Source: an uncultured Clostridia bacterium (GTDB lineage Bacteria; Bacillota; Clostridia; TANB77; CAG-508). Taken from it: a DNA stretch of 25,509 bases. Positions 14,954-23,471 of this stretch are shown here, piece after piece. The notes beneath the pieces were generated by a model. The model saw only the letters and a program-made list of their open reading frames with translations, did not search any database and was not told where the DNA came from. The stretch is taken from contig CAKPSX010000020.1 in NCBI GenBank assembly GCA_934184665.1, positions 1 through 25,509 on the forward strand, read 5' to 3'. A program made the translations under genes and the position numbers. How positions within the stretch are numbered: position 1 is the first letter of the stretch; every line of letters begins with the position of its first letter.

Positions 14954-15739
14954 TTAATTTCCCATTATATAAATACTTGGATCTAAATATTGTCCATCTT
15001 TTAATAGTTCAAAATGTAAATGACATTCCATTTCACTTTCAAATGAAGCTGTATTTCCGACTGTTCCTATAGTTTGTCCTTGTTGTACTTCCTCTCCTTC
15101 AACAACAAACTCAGCTGTTAGTAAGTTTGAATAAACTGTTTCATATCCATCATCATGTTCAATTATAACTGTTAAACCATATCTTGGATCATTTACAATT
15201 GATTTTACAACACCATTTGCAGAAGCTTTTATAACACTTGTTTTATCAGCTTTTATATCTATTGCTGTATGTGTTATCCATTCTTTTAGTGTTTCAGAAT
15301 ATATTAAATTATCTTTTGCAAACTCACAGATAACTTCTCCATCTGTAGGTCTTGCAAAACTAATTTCTTTTTTAGTTTCTGTCACTTTTTTATCTGGTTT
15401 TTCACTATTTGAAGTTTTATTATTTTTCTCGTCTGTTTTTGGTTTTTGTGCTGTGTTATTTTTTGTTGTATCTGTTTTTTCTTCTTTTGCATCTGTTGTT
15501 CCAGTTGTATTTGTTTCACTCTCAGTAGTATTTTCTGCTTTTTGTTCTTCTACAGTTTTTCCCATATCTGTACTAACACTTTCTGTTTCATTTGCAGACT
15601 GCTCTTGTGATGCAAGTTCATTTGCAAAATTCCTATTTCTAGTTTCGGCCTTGTACATTATAATTCCTAACACAATTGCAATAATAAAAAACAATACTGT
15701 TCCACCATATATTAATAAATTGTTATTTTCTCTTCTCAT
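14954..15739 (-). CDS. spoIIQ: Engulfment protein SpoIIQ-like, LytM/M23 domain
   Basis: A forespore-membrane protein whose extracellular LytM domain pairs with SpoIIIAH across the intermembrane space in engulfment. One transmembrane helix spans about 10-28, followed by a low-complexity Thr/Glu/Lys/Asn linker (40-125) and the M23 domain (126-261). The zinc ligands are all present: H157 and D161 in ITHTAIDIKA and H240/H242 in ECHLHFEL. So it is predicted to be a working endopeptidase, like clostridial SpoIIQ and unlike the Bacillus subtilis protein, which has lost a ligand. The assignment rests on its place right after spoIID. AGGAGG lies five bases before the ATG. No clear sigma-F promoter was recognised in the 61-base gap. 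Confidence 0.85.
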   Translation of the reverse strand: MRRENNNLLIYGGTVLFFIIAIVLGIIMYKAETRNRNFANELASQEQSANETESVSTDMGKTVEEQKAENTTESETNTTGTTDAKEEKTDTTKNNTAQKPKTDEKNNKTSNSEKPDKKVTETKKEISFARPTDGEVICEFAKDNLIYSETLKEWITHTAIDIKADKTSVIKASANGVVKSIVNDPRYGLTVIIEHDDGYETVYSNLLTAEFVVEGEEVQQGQTIGTVGNTASFESEMECHLHFELLKDGQYLDPSIYIMGN

Positions 15740-15800
15740 AACTTCCTCCTTGATTATATTTATTAATACAAGTATTTACTTTTTTTCAAAGATTATTCAT

Positions 15801-16841
15801 TTAAAGAGAATTTACTTCAATTATTTCCACATCAGTATAAAAATGTTTAATAATATCCTCACAAGTTGCTCCATTTTTTGCTAATGCATCTGCACCTGTT
15901 TGACTCATTCCGACACCATGACCATAACCAATAACAGAAAATGTAATGTTATCTCCATTTATAGAAAATGTAAAATTAGTTGATTTAAGCTCAAACAGAG
16001 TTCTTACAACAGTTCCTGCCAGCTCTTTGTTTCCAATCTTAATAGTCTTAACTCTACCACTTTCAGTATATTCCAGAATTTTCAAACAATCTTCCTGATT
16101 ATAATCAATATTAAAATCTTGATACTTTTCTTTCATTTTATTTGATAATTCATCTTTTGAAATCGTAACTTCTGATTTATATTGTGTATATCCTTGTTCT
16201 CCTGCTGTTTCCACAGGTTTTAGATATGGATATTCAACACCACTCCAAATACTTAATGAGCTTTCTGTTATCCCACCACTATTTGCATGGAAAAATGCAT
16301 TTATAGGTTGTCCTCCATATGCTATGATTTTACCTTTTGTTGAATTAACAGAATCAACTATTTTTTGCCAGTTTGCTTCAGCTTCACTTTCATTCCATTT
16401 TGCAAAACGTTCATCTTTACTAATCCACGCCTGACAACAAGCATAATTATCACATATATCTGCATTTTCATGTTTGCCTGAACTATGTATCATTTGATAA
16501 ATCGTATAAGTTCTTGCAACTATTGATTGTGCTTTTAATGCCTCAACCTCAAAGTCTACAGGCATTTCACTTGCTACAACTCCATACAAATATTCATCAA
16601 TATTTAACTCTTCTACTTGGCCACTCTCTGTATGTAACAATTTTATTGTTTTAAATTTTTCATAATTATAGTCTGCATAATTTTGTGTTGAATCATTTTG
16701 TTCAGGTTGGCTTATATTATCATTTTCCTCTACATTTGATACTGTTTCCGCAACATCTTCTTTAGGAGAAATTGTACAAATTGCAGGAAATATAAAAAAC
16801 AACAATACAAATGCACCACTATATGTTAAAAATTTTTTCAT
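15801..16841 (-). CDS. spoIID: Stage II sporulation protein D (lytic transglycosylase of engulfment)
   Basis: SpoIID degrades septal peptidoglycan as part of the DMP machine on the mother-cell side. An N-terminal signal anchor (about 1-26) is followed by the SpoIID domain: LNIDEYLYGVVASEMPVDFE with the catalytic Glu of ASEMP, ALKAQSIVARTYTIYQM, HANSGGITESS near the middle and GYGHGVGMSQTGADALAKNG near the C terminus. Length 346 is typical. The ATG overlaps the sigF stop by one base (TAATG), so it is in the same transcript as the sigma-F genes. In Bacillus subtilis spoIID is a separate sigma-E gene, so the arrangement here is unusual. Confidence 0.95.
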   Translation of the reverse strand: MKKFLTYSGAFVLLFFIFPAICTISPKEDVAETVSNVEENDNISQPEQNDSTQNYADYNYEKFKTIKLLHTESGQVEELNIDEYLYGVVASEMPVDFEVEALKAQSIVARTYTIYQMIHSSGKHENADICDNYACCQAWISKDERFAKWNESEAEANWQKIVDSVNSTKGKIIAYGGQPINAFFHANSGGITESSLSIWSGVEYPYLKPVETAGEQGYTQYKSEVTISKDELSNKMKEKYQDFNIDYNQEDCLKILEYTESGRVKTIKIGNKELAGTVVRTLFELKSTNFTFSINGDNITFSVIGYGHGVGMSQTGADALAKNGATCEDIIKHFYTDVEIIEVNSL

Positions 16842-17569
16842 TATATAGTTAATTTCCTCCTCATTTCGTTCAAAATTTTTCGTTCCAACCTTGACACCTG
16901 TACTTGTGTAATTCCAAGTATCTTAGATACTTGAACTTGAGTTTTATGTTTATAATATCTTAACATTATTATTTCTTTTTCTTCCTTATCTAATTCATTT
17001 ATTAAATTTTTAATTACAATTCTATTAGTTATTTCTGTTTGCTCATCTTTTCCGGTTGAAATATTTTCTAATATACTAATTGTTTTATCTGTTTTACTAT
17101 CTCTATATTTTGAGCTTTCAATTGAATCTACTGGTTTTGCTGAATCAAGTGCCATAGTAATTTCTTCTTTTGTAATCCTAAGTTCTTTTGATATTTCTTC
17201 TAATGTTATTTCTCTTGCATATTTATTCATATATTCTTTTTGTAATTCTAGAATTTTTATATTTAATTCTTTTATACTCCTACTTATTTTTATTGGTCCA
17301 TCATCTCTTATATATCTTTTTATTTCTCCTAATATATATGGAACTGCATATGTTGATAATCGCACTTCAAAACTTGTGTCAAACCTCTGTATTGATTTTA
17401 TAAATCCTATACAAGCTATTTGATATAAATCTTCTATGTCATACCCTCTTCCTGTAAATCTTTTAACTATACTCCATATTAGCCCATTATTATCTTCTAC
17501 TAATTTTGTCATATCATCTTTGCTACCATTTTGAGCCCTCTGGATAGTTTTCATATCATTTTCATACAC
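16841..17569 (-). CDS. sigF: RNA polymerase sporulation sigma factor SigF
   Basis: Forespore-specific sigma factor, held inactive by SpoIIAB until SpoIIAA releases it. Region 2 spans about 26-95 (DNNGLIWSIVKRFTGRGYD, EDLYQIACIGFIKSIQRFD, STYAVPYILGEIKRYIRDDG), region 3 about 100-150 and region 4 about 190-240 with the helix-turn-helix QVSKILGITQVQVSRLERKI. The start is GTG (17567-17569), overlapping the spoIIAB TAG by one base. At 242 residues it is normal length. The order spoIIAA-spoIIAB-sigF distinguishes it from SigG. Confidence 0.95.
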   Translation of the reverse strand: MYENDMKTIQRAQNGSKDDMTKLVEDNNGLIWSIVKRFTGRGYDIEDLYQIACIGFIKSIQRFDTSFEVRLSTYAVPYILGEIKRYIRDDGPIKISRSIKELNIKILELQKEYMNKYAREITLEEISKELRITKEEITMALDSAKPVDSIESSKYRDSKTDKTISILENISTGKDEQTEITNRIVIKNLINELDKEEKEIIMLRYYKHKTQVQVSKILGITQVQVSRLERKILNEMRRKLTI

Positions 17570-18048
17570 TATTCCTCTCCCCTTATGCTAAGCGCAAAAT
17601 CTTCTTCTTTATTACAATTACTTTTTATTAGTTTACTCATTGTAACTTTTGTTCCTATTCCTAATACTGATTCTACTTCAACATTCTCCATAAAGCTTTC
17701 CATTATTGTAAATCCCATTCCTGACCTTTCCAAGTTAGCCTTTGTTGTATATAGTGGTTGTTTTGCCAGTTCAACATTTTCTATTCCTTTTCCAGTATCT
17801 GATATTTCTATAAATACTTCATTTTTACTTATTTTACATGTTAATTTTACTATTCCAATCTCTTCTTCATATCCATGTATTATAGCATTAGTTACTGCTT
17901 CTGATACTGCTGTTTTTATATCTGCAAGTTCTTCTATTGTAGGATCTAATTGTGCTATAAATGCTGCAACAGCTATTCTTGCAAATGCTTCATTATTAGA
18001 TTTACTCAGAAACTCTATTTTCATTTCATTATCATATCTACTTTTCAT
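17569..18048 (-). CDS. spoIIAB: Anti-sigma-F factor and serine kinase SpoIIAB
   Basis: SpoIIAB binds sigma-F and phosphorylates SpoIIAA, coupling sigma-F activation to septation. It is a GHKL-fold protein: SEAVTNAIIHGYEEE (residues 49-63) is the N box, DTGKGIENVE the G1 box and RSGMGFTIMESFM the G2 box. FARIAVAAFIAQLDPTIEEL closely follows known SpoIIAB sequences. At 159 residues, slightly longer than the usual 145. Its ATG overlaps the spoIIAA stop by four bases (ATGA) behind AAAGGAGG. Confidence 0.96.
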   Translation of the reverse strand: MKSRYDNEMKIEFLSKSNNEAFARIAVAAFIAQLDPTIEELADIKTAVSEAVTNAIIHGYEEEIGIVKLTCKISKNEVFIEISDTGKGIENVELAKQPLYTTKANLERSGMGFTIMESFMENVEVESVLGIGTKVTMSKLIKSNCNKEEDFALSIRGEE

Positions 18049-18377
18049 ATCGATACCTCCTTTTCACCTATTTCTACTTCTTGTATTATTTTAAACAAAC
18101 CACTCATTTCAAAAATTTTTCTTACTGATGTACTAATATTTGCAATCTCTAAATTTCCTCCCAACATTTTTATTAGTTTGTATCTTCCTATTAATAAACC
18201 TATTCCTGCACTGTCCATAAAAGATACTCGATTAAAATCAAATATAACTGTTTTAGGCATATATCTTTCAATTTCATTATCTAATCTCCTCCTTATCTTT
18301 TGTGCATAACATTCATCAATATCTTCATTTATCTTGAAGATTAATTGCTTGTCCTCGTTGCAATACTTACTTTCCAC
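18045..18377 (-). CDS. spoIIAA: Anti-sigma-F factor antagonist SpoIIAA
   Basis: STAS-domain protein that, when unphosphorylated, displaces sigma-F from SpoIIAB. The regulated serine is S56 in VSFMDSAGIGLLIGRYKLIK, and MSGLFKIIQEVE near the C terminus is characteristic. The 110 residues match the family. The start codon is GTG (18375-18377); its position relative to the Shine-Dalgarno AAAGGAA equals that of the ruvB ATG, with which it shares a similar leader. Promoter predicted at 18478-18506; a sigma-H site was not recognised. Confidence 0.94.
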   Translation of the reverse strand: MESKYCNEDKQLIFKINEDIDECYAQKIRRRLDNEIERYMPKTVIFDFNRVSFMDSAGIGLLIGRYKLIKMLGGNLEIANISTSVRKIFEMSGLFKIIQEVEIGEKEVSI

Positions 18378-18477
18378 CTTTAATCACGTTCCTTTCTTGA
18401 GGCACAAACTAAGTTAAAAACAACAACTAAAAATTATTATTATTTTAAACTTGTCCTCTCTTATTTAGTTTTACCAT

Positions 18478-18506
18478 ATTATATACCTATTGCCAGTTTT
18501 TTCCAA
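18478..18506 (-). promoter_or_regulatory. Predicted sigma-A-like promoter of the spoIIA cluster
   Basis: TTGGAA (18501-18506), 17 bases, TATAAT (18478-18483) on the minus strand, about 100 bases before spoIIAA. In other spore formers spoIIA is driven by sigma-H, for which I could not find a matching site, so the real promoter may differ. Confidence 0.5.
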
Positions 18507-18534
18507 GAGTGAAATATAAGAAGTTTTGTCGAAC

Positions 18535-18572
18535 ACAAAAAAGAAGGAAATTTCTTGTTTTTTCCTTCTTTT
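18535..18572 (-). terminator. Rho-independent terminator after rsgA
   Basis: AAAGAAGGAAA (18540-18550) and TTTCCTTCTTT (18561-18571) pair around a 10-base loop and are followed by T residues on the minus strand. It begins 12 bases after the rsgA stop. Confidence 0.85.
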
Positions 18573-18583
18573 CTCTCTTTTTT

Positions 18584-19459
18584 TTACCATCTATATTTTT
18601 CTTTCTCTTTTAATTCCTCATAAATTTTACAATAATTATCATATCTTTCTTTTGAAATTTCACCATTTGTAACTGCTCTTTTGATTTCACAATTCTGTTC
18701 TTTTATATGTGTACAGCCCACAAACTCACATTTGCAGATTTTATCTTTAAACTCTCTAAAATTTTTATCTAACTCATTGCTTTCTATTTCTGTTATTTCA
18801 AAACTAGAAAATCCTGGTGTATCTGCGATATATGTTTTACTTTCCAATTCATATAATCTTGTATCTGTTGTTGTGTTTTTTCCTTTTTTATTTTTTTGGC
18901 TTATCTCGCCTTCAAGTGTTTTGTTCTCTCCAAAAAGAACATTTATTGTACTTGACTTTCCTACACCAGAATTGCCTGCAAATACACTTATCTTGCCTTT
19001 TAACTCTAGTCTTAACATATCAATTCCAATATTTTCTTTTGTACTTATTGCAACTGTTTTATATCCTATTTTATTATATAATTCTTGAATCTTTTTATAA
19101 TTATCACTTAAATCTATTTTATTTATTACTATTATTGGCTCAATATTTAAACTTTCCACATATACAAGTTGTTTATCTAGCATTAGTAAATCTGGTTTTG
19201 GGTTTTTAGTTGATATTATAAATACAATCTGGTCTATATTAGCAATCTTAGGTCTTTTTATCTCATTTTTTCTTGGTTTAATATTTTCTATTATTGCCTC
19301 ACTTTTCTCAGCATCTATTATTTCTATATCTACAACGTCGCCCACCATAGGCTTGACTTCTTCTTTTTTGAATCTGCCTCTAGCATATGATTTATATACA
19401 GTTTTTTCTGTTTTTATTTGATACATATTTGATATATTTCCTATTATTATTCCTTGCAT
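18584..19459 (-). CDS. rsgA: Ribosome small-subunit-dependent GTPase RsgA
   Basis: A circularly permuted GTPase that acts late in 30S ribosome maturation. An OB-fold domain covers about 1-65 (GIIIGNISNMYQIKTEKTVY). In the permuted GTPase domain NKIDL (G4) comes first, then GNSGVGKSS (G1), TTTDTRLYEL (G2) and DTPGFSSFEI (G3). The C-terminal zinc-binding domain has CKCEFVGCTHIKEQNCEIKRA with three Cys and one His as ligands. The length (291) is normal. GGAGG lies four bases before the ATG. The gene follows prkC, as in many Firmicutes, but a perfect palindromic terminator lies between them. Confidence 0.95.
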   Translation of the reverse strand: MQGIIIGNISNMYQIKTEKTVYKSYARGRFKKEEVKPMVGDVVDIEIIDAEKSEAIIENIKPRKNEIKRPKIANIDQIVFIISTKNPKPDLLMLDKQLVYVESLNIEPIIVINKIDLSDNYKKIQELYNKIGYKTVAISTKENIGIDMLRLELKGKISVFAGNSGVGKSSTINVLFGENKTLEGEISQKNKKGKNTTTDTRLYELESKTYIADTPGFSSFEITEIESNELDKNFREFKDKICKCEFVGCTHIKEQNCEIKRAVTNGEISKERYDNYCKIYEELKEKEKYRW

Positions 19460-19474
19460 TATTCCTCCAATTAT

Positions 19475-19506
19475 TTTTAAAAAAGAATGGAATATTCCAT
19501 TCTTTT
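19475..19506 (-). terminator. Perfect palindromic terminator between prkC and rsgA
   Basis: The 26 bases 19481-19506 form a complete palindrome (AAAAGAATGGAAT and its complement) and on the minus strand run into a T tract. No separate rsgA promoter was recognised downstream in the short gap, so rsgA may depend on read-through. Confidence 0.85.
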
Positions 19507-19521
19507 ATTAGAAATTAATCT

Positions 19522-21501
19522 TTATTCTGCAGTATATGAATTTACACTATTATATGTTAATGTGTATCCTCCATCATTTTTTAAGACTCCATCAATATAC
19601 ACTTTAACTGTTGTTGTTCCTGTTCCTTTTGCATTTCCAACTGACACTGATGTTTCTGATGCTTTAACTTTTTGTGAATATATTGTATCACTGCCAACTT
19701 TAACCTCTAATTTAACTTCTTTTACTTTTTTATCAGTTGTTTCCTCTCCTTCTGTAGGAGTTTCATAAATATTACCATTTAATAATGATTTAACATTTAC
19801 TGTGATTGGTACAGATTTTACCTCTGCTAATTTATTTACAGTAATTGTTATAGATGTTCCTTCATCAACTTTTTCTCCTGATTTAATGCTTTGGCTCATT
19901 ACAACACCATTTCCTCTTGATGAATCTTCACCATATTCAACAACAACTGTTAGGCCTGCCTGTTCTAATATTTTTTTTGCCTCAGCTTCTTCTTTGTATA
20001 AAACAGATGAAACAACTACTTGTTTTATTCCTGTTCCAGTACTAATAGAAACTTTTACTGTATCACCAGCATTAACTTCTTTGCCTTCATCAATATCTTG
20101 TTTAATTATAACACCAGCCTCAACTGTTTTGCTAGTTTCTTCTGCAAACTCTAATTTAATTTTTGCTTCTTTAGCAGCCTCTTCAGCCTCTTGTTTAGTT
20201 AAACCTTTTAATTTTGGAACTTTTGTAGTTTCTGTTCCTAAACTTATTACAACTTTAATTTCTGTATTTTGTTTTATTTTTCTATTTTCAACATATGGTG
20301 GATTTTGAAAAATTATCTTTCCTGCTTCATATTCTGTATTATATTCTTGAGAATCTTCCACATATTTGATTTTTTCTTTATCTAATAAAGCCTTGGCTTC
20401 ATCAGCAGTCATTCCAACTAAGTTTGGTATTTGAACTTCTTTAGGTCTTGTAGCATTTGATATACCAATTGTTGCTGAAATACTTATTATAAACAATATT
20501 ATTAATCCCATTATTGTTGAGAAAACTTTATGTTTTTTTACAAACGTAACAAACTTATTTTGCTTTTTCTTATTTTTGTTTGCATTTCTTGGTGTTTCCT
20601 CATCATTTATTGTAGATATTCTCTGTGTTGGGAAATCCCTTGAATATTCTTTATTATCTACAAAATCTCCATTTGGATCTTTTAATGCTCTTTTTAAATC
20701 TATTAACATCTCAGTTGCACTTTGATATCTTAGAGTAGAGTCTTTTTTTAGAGCCTTCATTATAACATCATTTACAGCTGATGGAATATTAGGGTTAATA
20801 TTTTTTGCAGGTATAGGTTCTTCTTGCATATGTTTTAAAGCAACTGATACTGGAGTATCAGCATCAAAAGGAACTTTACCTGTAAGCATTTCATACATTA
20901 CAACACCTAATGAATATAAATCAGATTTTTCATCTGTAAAGCCACCTCTTGCATGTTCAGGTGAAAAATAATGTACAGACCCTATTGTTGTACCAAAAGC
21001 TGTTATTGTTGAGTTTGAAACGGCTTTCGCAATTCCAAAATCTGTAACTTTTGCAACACCATCTTCTGTTATAATAATATTATGTGGTTTTATATCTCTA
21101 TGTATTATATGATTTCTATGTGCCACTTCTAATGCTGAAGCTATTTGTATTGCAATATTTACAGACCATTTCCATGGTAGAGGTCCTTTTTCTTCAACAA
21201 TAATTTCTTTTAAAGTTTTACCTTTTATCAATTCCATTACTATATAATATAAGTTTCCATCTACCCCAACATCATAAACTGATACAATATTAGGGTGTGT
21301 TATACTCGCTGCTGACTGTGCTTCAACCTCAAATCTTTTTATAAATTCCTCATCTGTTGTAAATTCATCTCTTAATATTTTGATTGCTACATATCTATTT
21401 AAAACGTGACATTTTGCCTTATAAACTGTTGCCATTCCCCCACTGCCGATTTTCTCAATAATTTCATATCTGTTTCCTAACAATCTTCCTTTTAAATCCA
21501 T
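19522..21501 (-). CDS. prkC: PASTA-domain serine/threonine protein kinase (PrkC/Stk type)
   Basis: A membrane kinase that senses muropeptides or lipid II and controls cell-wall processes and germination. The kinase domain (about 12-275) has GSGGMATVY (19-27), K41 as ATP lysine, HRDIKPHN with catalytic D135, and DFG at 152-154. A basic juxtamembrane stretch (KNKKKQNK) precedes a transmembrane helix near 330-350. Outside are three PASTA repeats (starting VQIPNLVGMTADEAKALLDK, TKVPKLKGLTKQEAEEAAKE and KQVVVSSVLYKEEAEAKKIL) and an extra C-terminal region of about 95 residues after the last repeat. Total 659 residues. It lies 21 bases after the cognate phosphatase gene. Confidence 0.95.
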   Translation of the reverse strand: MDLKGRLLGNRYEIIEKIGSGGMATVYKAKCHVLNRYVAIKILRDEFTTDEEFIKRFEVEAQSAASITHPNIVSVYDVGVDGNLYYIVMELIKGKTLKEIIVEEKGPLPWKWSVNIAIQIASALEVAHRNHIIHRDIKPHNIIITEDGVAKVTDFGIAKAVSNSTITAFGTTIGSVHYFSPEHARGGFTDEKSDLYSLGVVMYEMLTGKVPFDADTPVSVALKHMQEEPIPAKNINPNIPSAVNDVIMKALKKDSTLRYQSATEMLIDLKRALKDPNGDFVDNKEYSRDFPTQRISTINDEETPRNANKNKKKQNKFVTFVKKHKVFSTIMGLIILFIISISATIGISNATRPKEVQIPNLVGMTADEAKALLDKEKIKYVEDSQEYNTEYEAGKIIFQNPPYVENRKIKQNTEIKVVISLGTETTKVPKLKGLTKQEAEEAAKEAKIKLEFAEETSKTVEAGVIIKQDIDEGKEVNAGDTVKVSISTGTGIKQVVVSSVLYKEEAEAKKILEQAGLTVVVEYGEDSSRGNGVVMSQSIKSGEKVDEGTSITITVNKLAEVKSVPITVNVKSLLNGNIYETPTEGEETTDKKVKEVKLEVKVGSDTIYSQKVKASETSVSVGNAKGTGTTTVKVYIDGVLKNDGGYTLTYNSVNSYTAE

Positions 21502-21522
21502 TCTATTCTCTCCCCTTATAGG

Positions 21523-22257
21523 TTATATGTTTTTGATTACTACAACTGTTATATTATCTAACCCACCATTATCATTTGCAAGTTCTACAAGCCTGATAGG
21601 TGCTTTTTCTATATTTCCTGTTGCTATTGAAAATATATCTTCTTGTTTTACCATATTTGTTAATCCATCTGATGCTATGAGTAATATGTCATCTCTTAAA
21701 AATCCTTTAACTGATACATCTGGTTCTACAAATGCATTACACCCAAGTGCTTTCATTAACATATTCTTTTTTGGATGATTTTCTGCTTCTTCTTTTGTAA
21801 TAGTTCCATCTTTTACTAGCTTTTGTACATAACTATGATCTTGAGTTAATTTTCTCATAAAGTTTTTTCTTATTCTGTATATTCTGCTATCTCCAACATG
21901 ACCAATATATGCCTTACTATTATATATTAAGCAAACTTCTAAAGTAGTACCCATTCCTTCAAGTTCTTTATTTTCTTTTGACTTTTCGTATATTACCATA
22001 TTTGCATATTCCATACTACTTGCAATTAATTGAAGTAAACTTTCTCTATCTTTAGGTGTATCTTTTAAATTATTTTCTATATAATTTCTGGTGCATTTTA
22101 TTGCTAATTGGCTTGCTATCTCTCCGCCTTTGTATCCGCCCATTCCATCTGCTAGTAAATAAAGTTTTACATCACTCGACGAATCAGATATATAATAAGC
22201 GTCTTGATTCATTTCTCTGGCTTTTCCTACATCTGATTTTGCATAAGCTATTATCAT
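21523..22257 (-). CDS. prpC: PP2C-family serine/threonine phosphatase (PrpC/Stp type)
   Basis: Reverses phosphorylation by the adjacent PASTA kinase in the cytoplasm. The metal-binding acidic motifs are complete: MNQDAYY (residues 16-22), LADGMGGYKGGE (35-46), GHVGDSRIYRIR near 120, SDGLTNMV near 195 and DNITVVVIK at the C terminus. Length 244 is typical of bacterial PP2C. ATG is preceded by GAGGTG. The gene has a predicted promoter at 22289-22317 in the gap after rlmN and heads the phosphatase-kinase pair. Confidence 0.95.
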   Translation of the reverse strand: MIIAYAKSDVGKAREMNQDAYYISDSSSDVKLYLLADGMGGYKGGEIASQLAIKCTRNYIENNLKDTPKDRESLLQLIASSMEYANMVIYEKSKENKELEGMGTTLEVCLIYNSKAYIGHVGDSRIYRIRKNFMRKLTQDHSYVQKLVKDGTITKEEAENHPKKNMLMKALGCNAFVEPDVSVKGFLRDDILLIASDGLTNMVKQEDIFSIATGNIEKAPIRLVELANDNGGLDNITVVVIKNI

Positions 22258-22288
22258 ATTTCACCTCGTATCTTTCTCATTATTTTAT

Positions 22289-22317
22289 GTTATATCATAT
22301 ATTCACTTTTTTTTCAA
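22289..22317 (-). promoter_or_regulatory. Predicted sigma-A promoter for prpC-prkC
   Basis: TTGAAA (22312-22317), 17 bases, TATAAC (22289-22294) on the minus strand, in the 68-base gap between rlmN and prpC. Confidence 0.65.
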
Positions 22318-22325
22318 TTACTTTA

Positions 22326-23354
22326 TTATTTTTTATTCAAGTTTTTTCTTCTCAACTGTCCGCAGGCAGCATCAATGTCTGAACCCAGTTCTCTTCTAAT
22401 TGTTGCTACAATTCCATGAGCATTCAAATAATCTCTAAATTTCATTATATTTTCATTTGAACTTTTAGAATATGCTCCATTTTCGATTTTATTTATTGGA
22501 ATTAAATTAACATGACATAACATGCCTTTTAATAACTTAACTAATTCTTTGGCATCATCTAAATTGTCATTATTATCTTTTGCCAATGCATATTCAAATG
22601 AAATCCTTCTATTTGTTTTTTCTATATAATCTCTACAAGCTTGTAAAAGCTCTTCTATTGGATATCTATTATTTACTGGCATCATGCTACTTCTTTTTTC
22701 ATTTGTAGTTGCATGTAGTGATATAGATAATGTACATTGTATATTTTCTTCTGCTAATTTATAAATTTTAGGAACCAATCCACTTGTTGAAACACTTATA
22801 TGTCTAGCTCCAATGTTGATTCCTTTTGGATTATTGATAATTCTGATTGCATTAACAACATTATCATAATTATCTAATGGTTCGCCAATTCCCATAAATA
22901 CAACATTTGAAATTCTGATATTATTATCTCTTTCAACTGCTAAAATCTGTTCAACAATCTCACCTGATGTTAAACTTCTAACAAAATTTATTCCAGTTGA
23001 TGCACAAAATTTACAACCCATTTTACAGCCAACCTGTGAAGAAACACATATTGTGTATCCATGATGATAACTCATTAATACTGATTCAATTGCATTTCCA
23101 TCTAAAATATCAAATAAATATTTTTTTGTACCATCTGAAGATTCTTGTTTTCTTAATATCTTAAAATTACACATTGTATAATTTTCTTTCAATTTTTCTC
23201 TCAATTCTAATGATAAATTAGTCATCTCATCAAAGCTAGTGACTTTTGACTCATAAATCCATTTAAATACTTGCTCAGCTCTGAATGGTTTTTCATTCAT
23301 TTCTGTGAACTCTTTTTTTAAATCTTCTAAATCATAATCTTTTATATTTTTCAT
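22326..23354 (-). CDS. rlmN: 23S rRNA (A2503-C2) / tRNA (A37-C2) methyltransferase RlmN
   Basis: Radical-SAM enzyme that methylates C2 of A2503 in 23S rRNA and A37 in some tRNAs. The cluster motif is C110-x3-C114-x2-C117 in QVGCKMGCKFCASTG. FMGIGEPLDNYDNVVNAI is the GEPL SAM-contact region, SLHATTNEKRSSMMPVNNRY follows, and C331 in IDAACGQLRRK is the C-terminal methyl-carrying cysteine. The length (342) is standard. The QLR ending and lack of the Cfr-type features favour RlmN over Cfr. It has its own promoter, and its leader has a short block related to the 123-bp elements. Confidence 0.96.
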   Translation of the reverse strand: MKNIKDYDLEDLKKEFTEMNEKPFRAEQVFKWIYESKVTSFDEMTNLSLELREKLKENYTMCNFKILRKQESSDGTKKYLFDILDGNAIESVLMSYHHGYTICVSSQVGCKMGCKFCASTGINFVRSLTSGEIVEQILAVERDNNIRISNVVFMGIGEPLDNYDNVVNAIRIINNPKGINIGARHISVSTSGLVPKIYKLAEENIQCTLSISLHATTNEKRSSMMPVNNRYPIEELLQACRDYIEKTNRRISFEYALAKDNNDNLDDAKELVKLLKGMLCHVNLIPINKIENGAYSKSSNENIMKFRDYLNAHGIVATIRRELGSDIDAACGQLRRKNLNKK

Positions 23355-23427
23355 TTATAATCTCTTTCCTTTTATAAAGTGCTCTTATTTAAAACTCAAG
23401 CCCTGCTTTGTTTTTCAACACTTATCT

Positions 23428-23456
23428 ATTATACTACAACTTATTTGATTTTACAA
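23428..23456 (-). promoter_or_regulatory. Predicted sigma-A promoter for rlmN
   Basis: TTGTAA (23451-23456), 17 bases, consensus TATAAT (23428-23433) on the minus strand; transcription would start about 67 bases before the rlmN ATG. Confidence 0.75.
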
Positions 23457-23471
23457 GTTTAAATACACATA

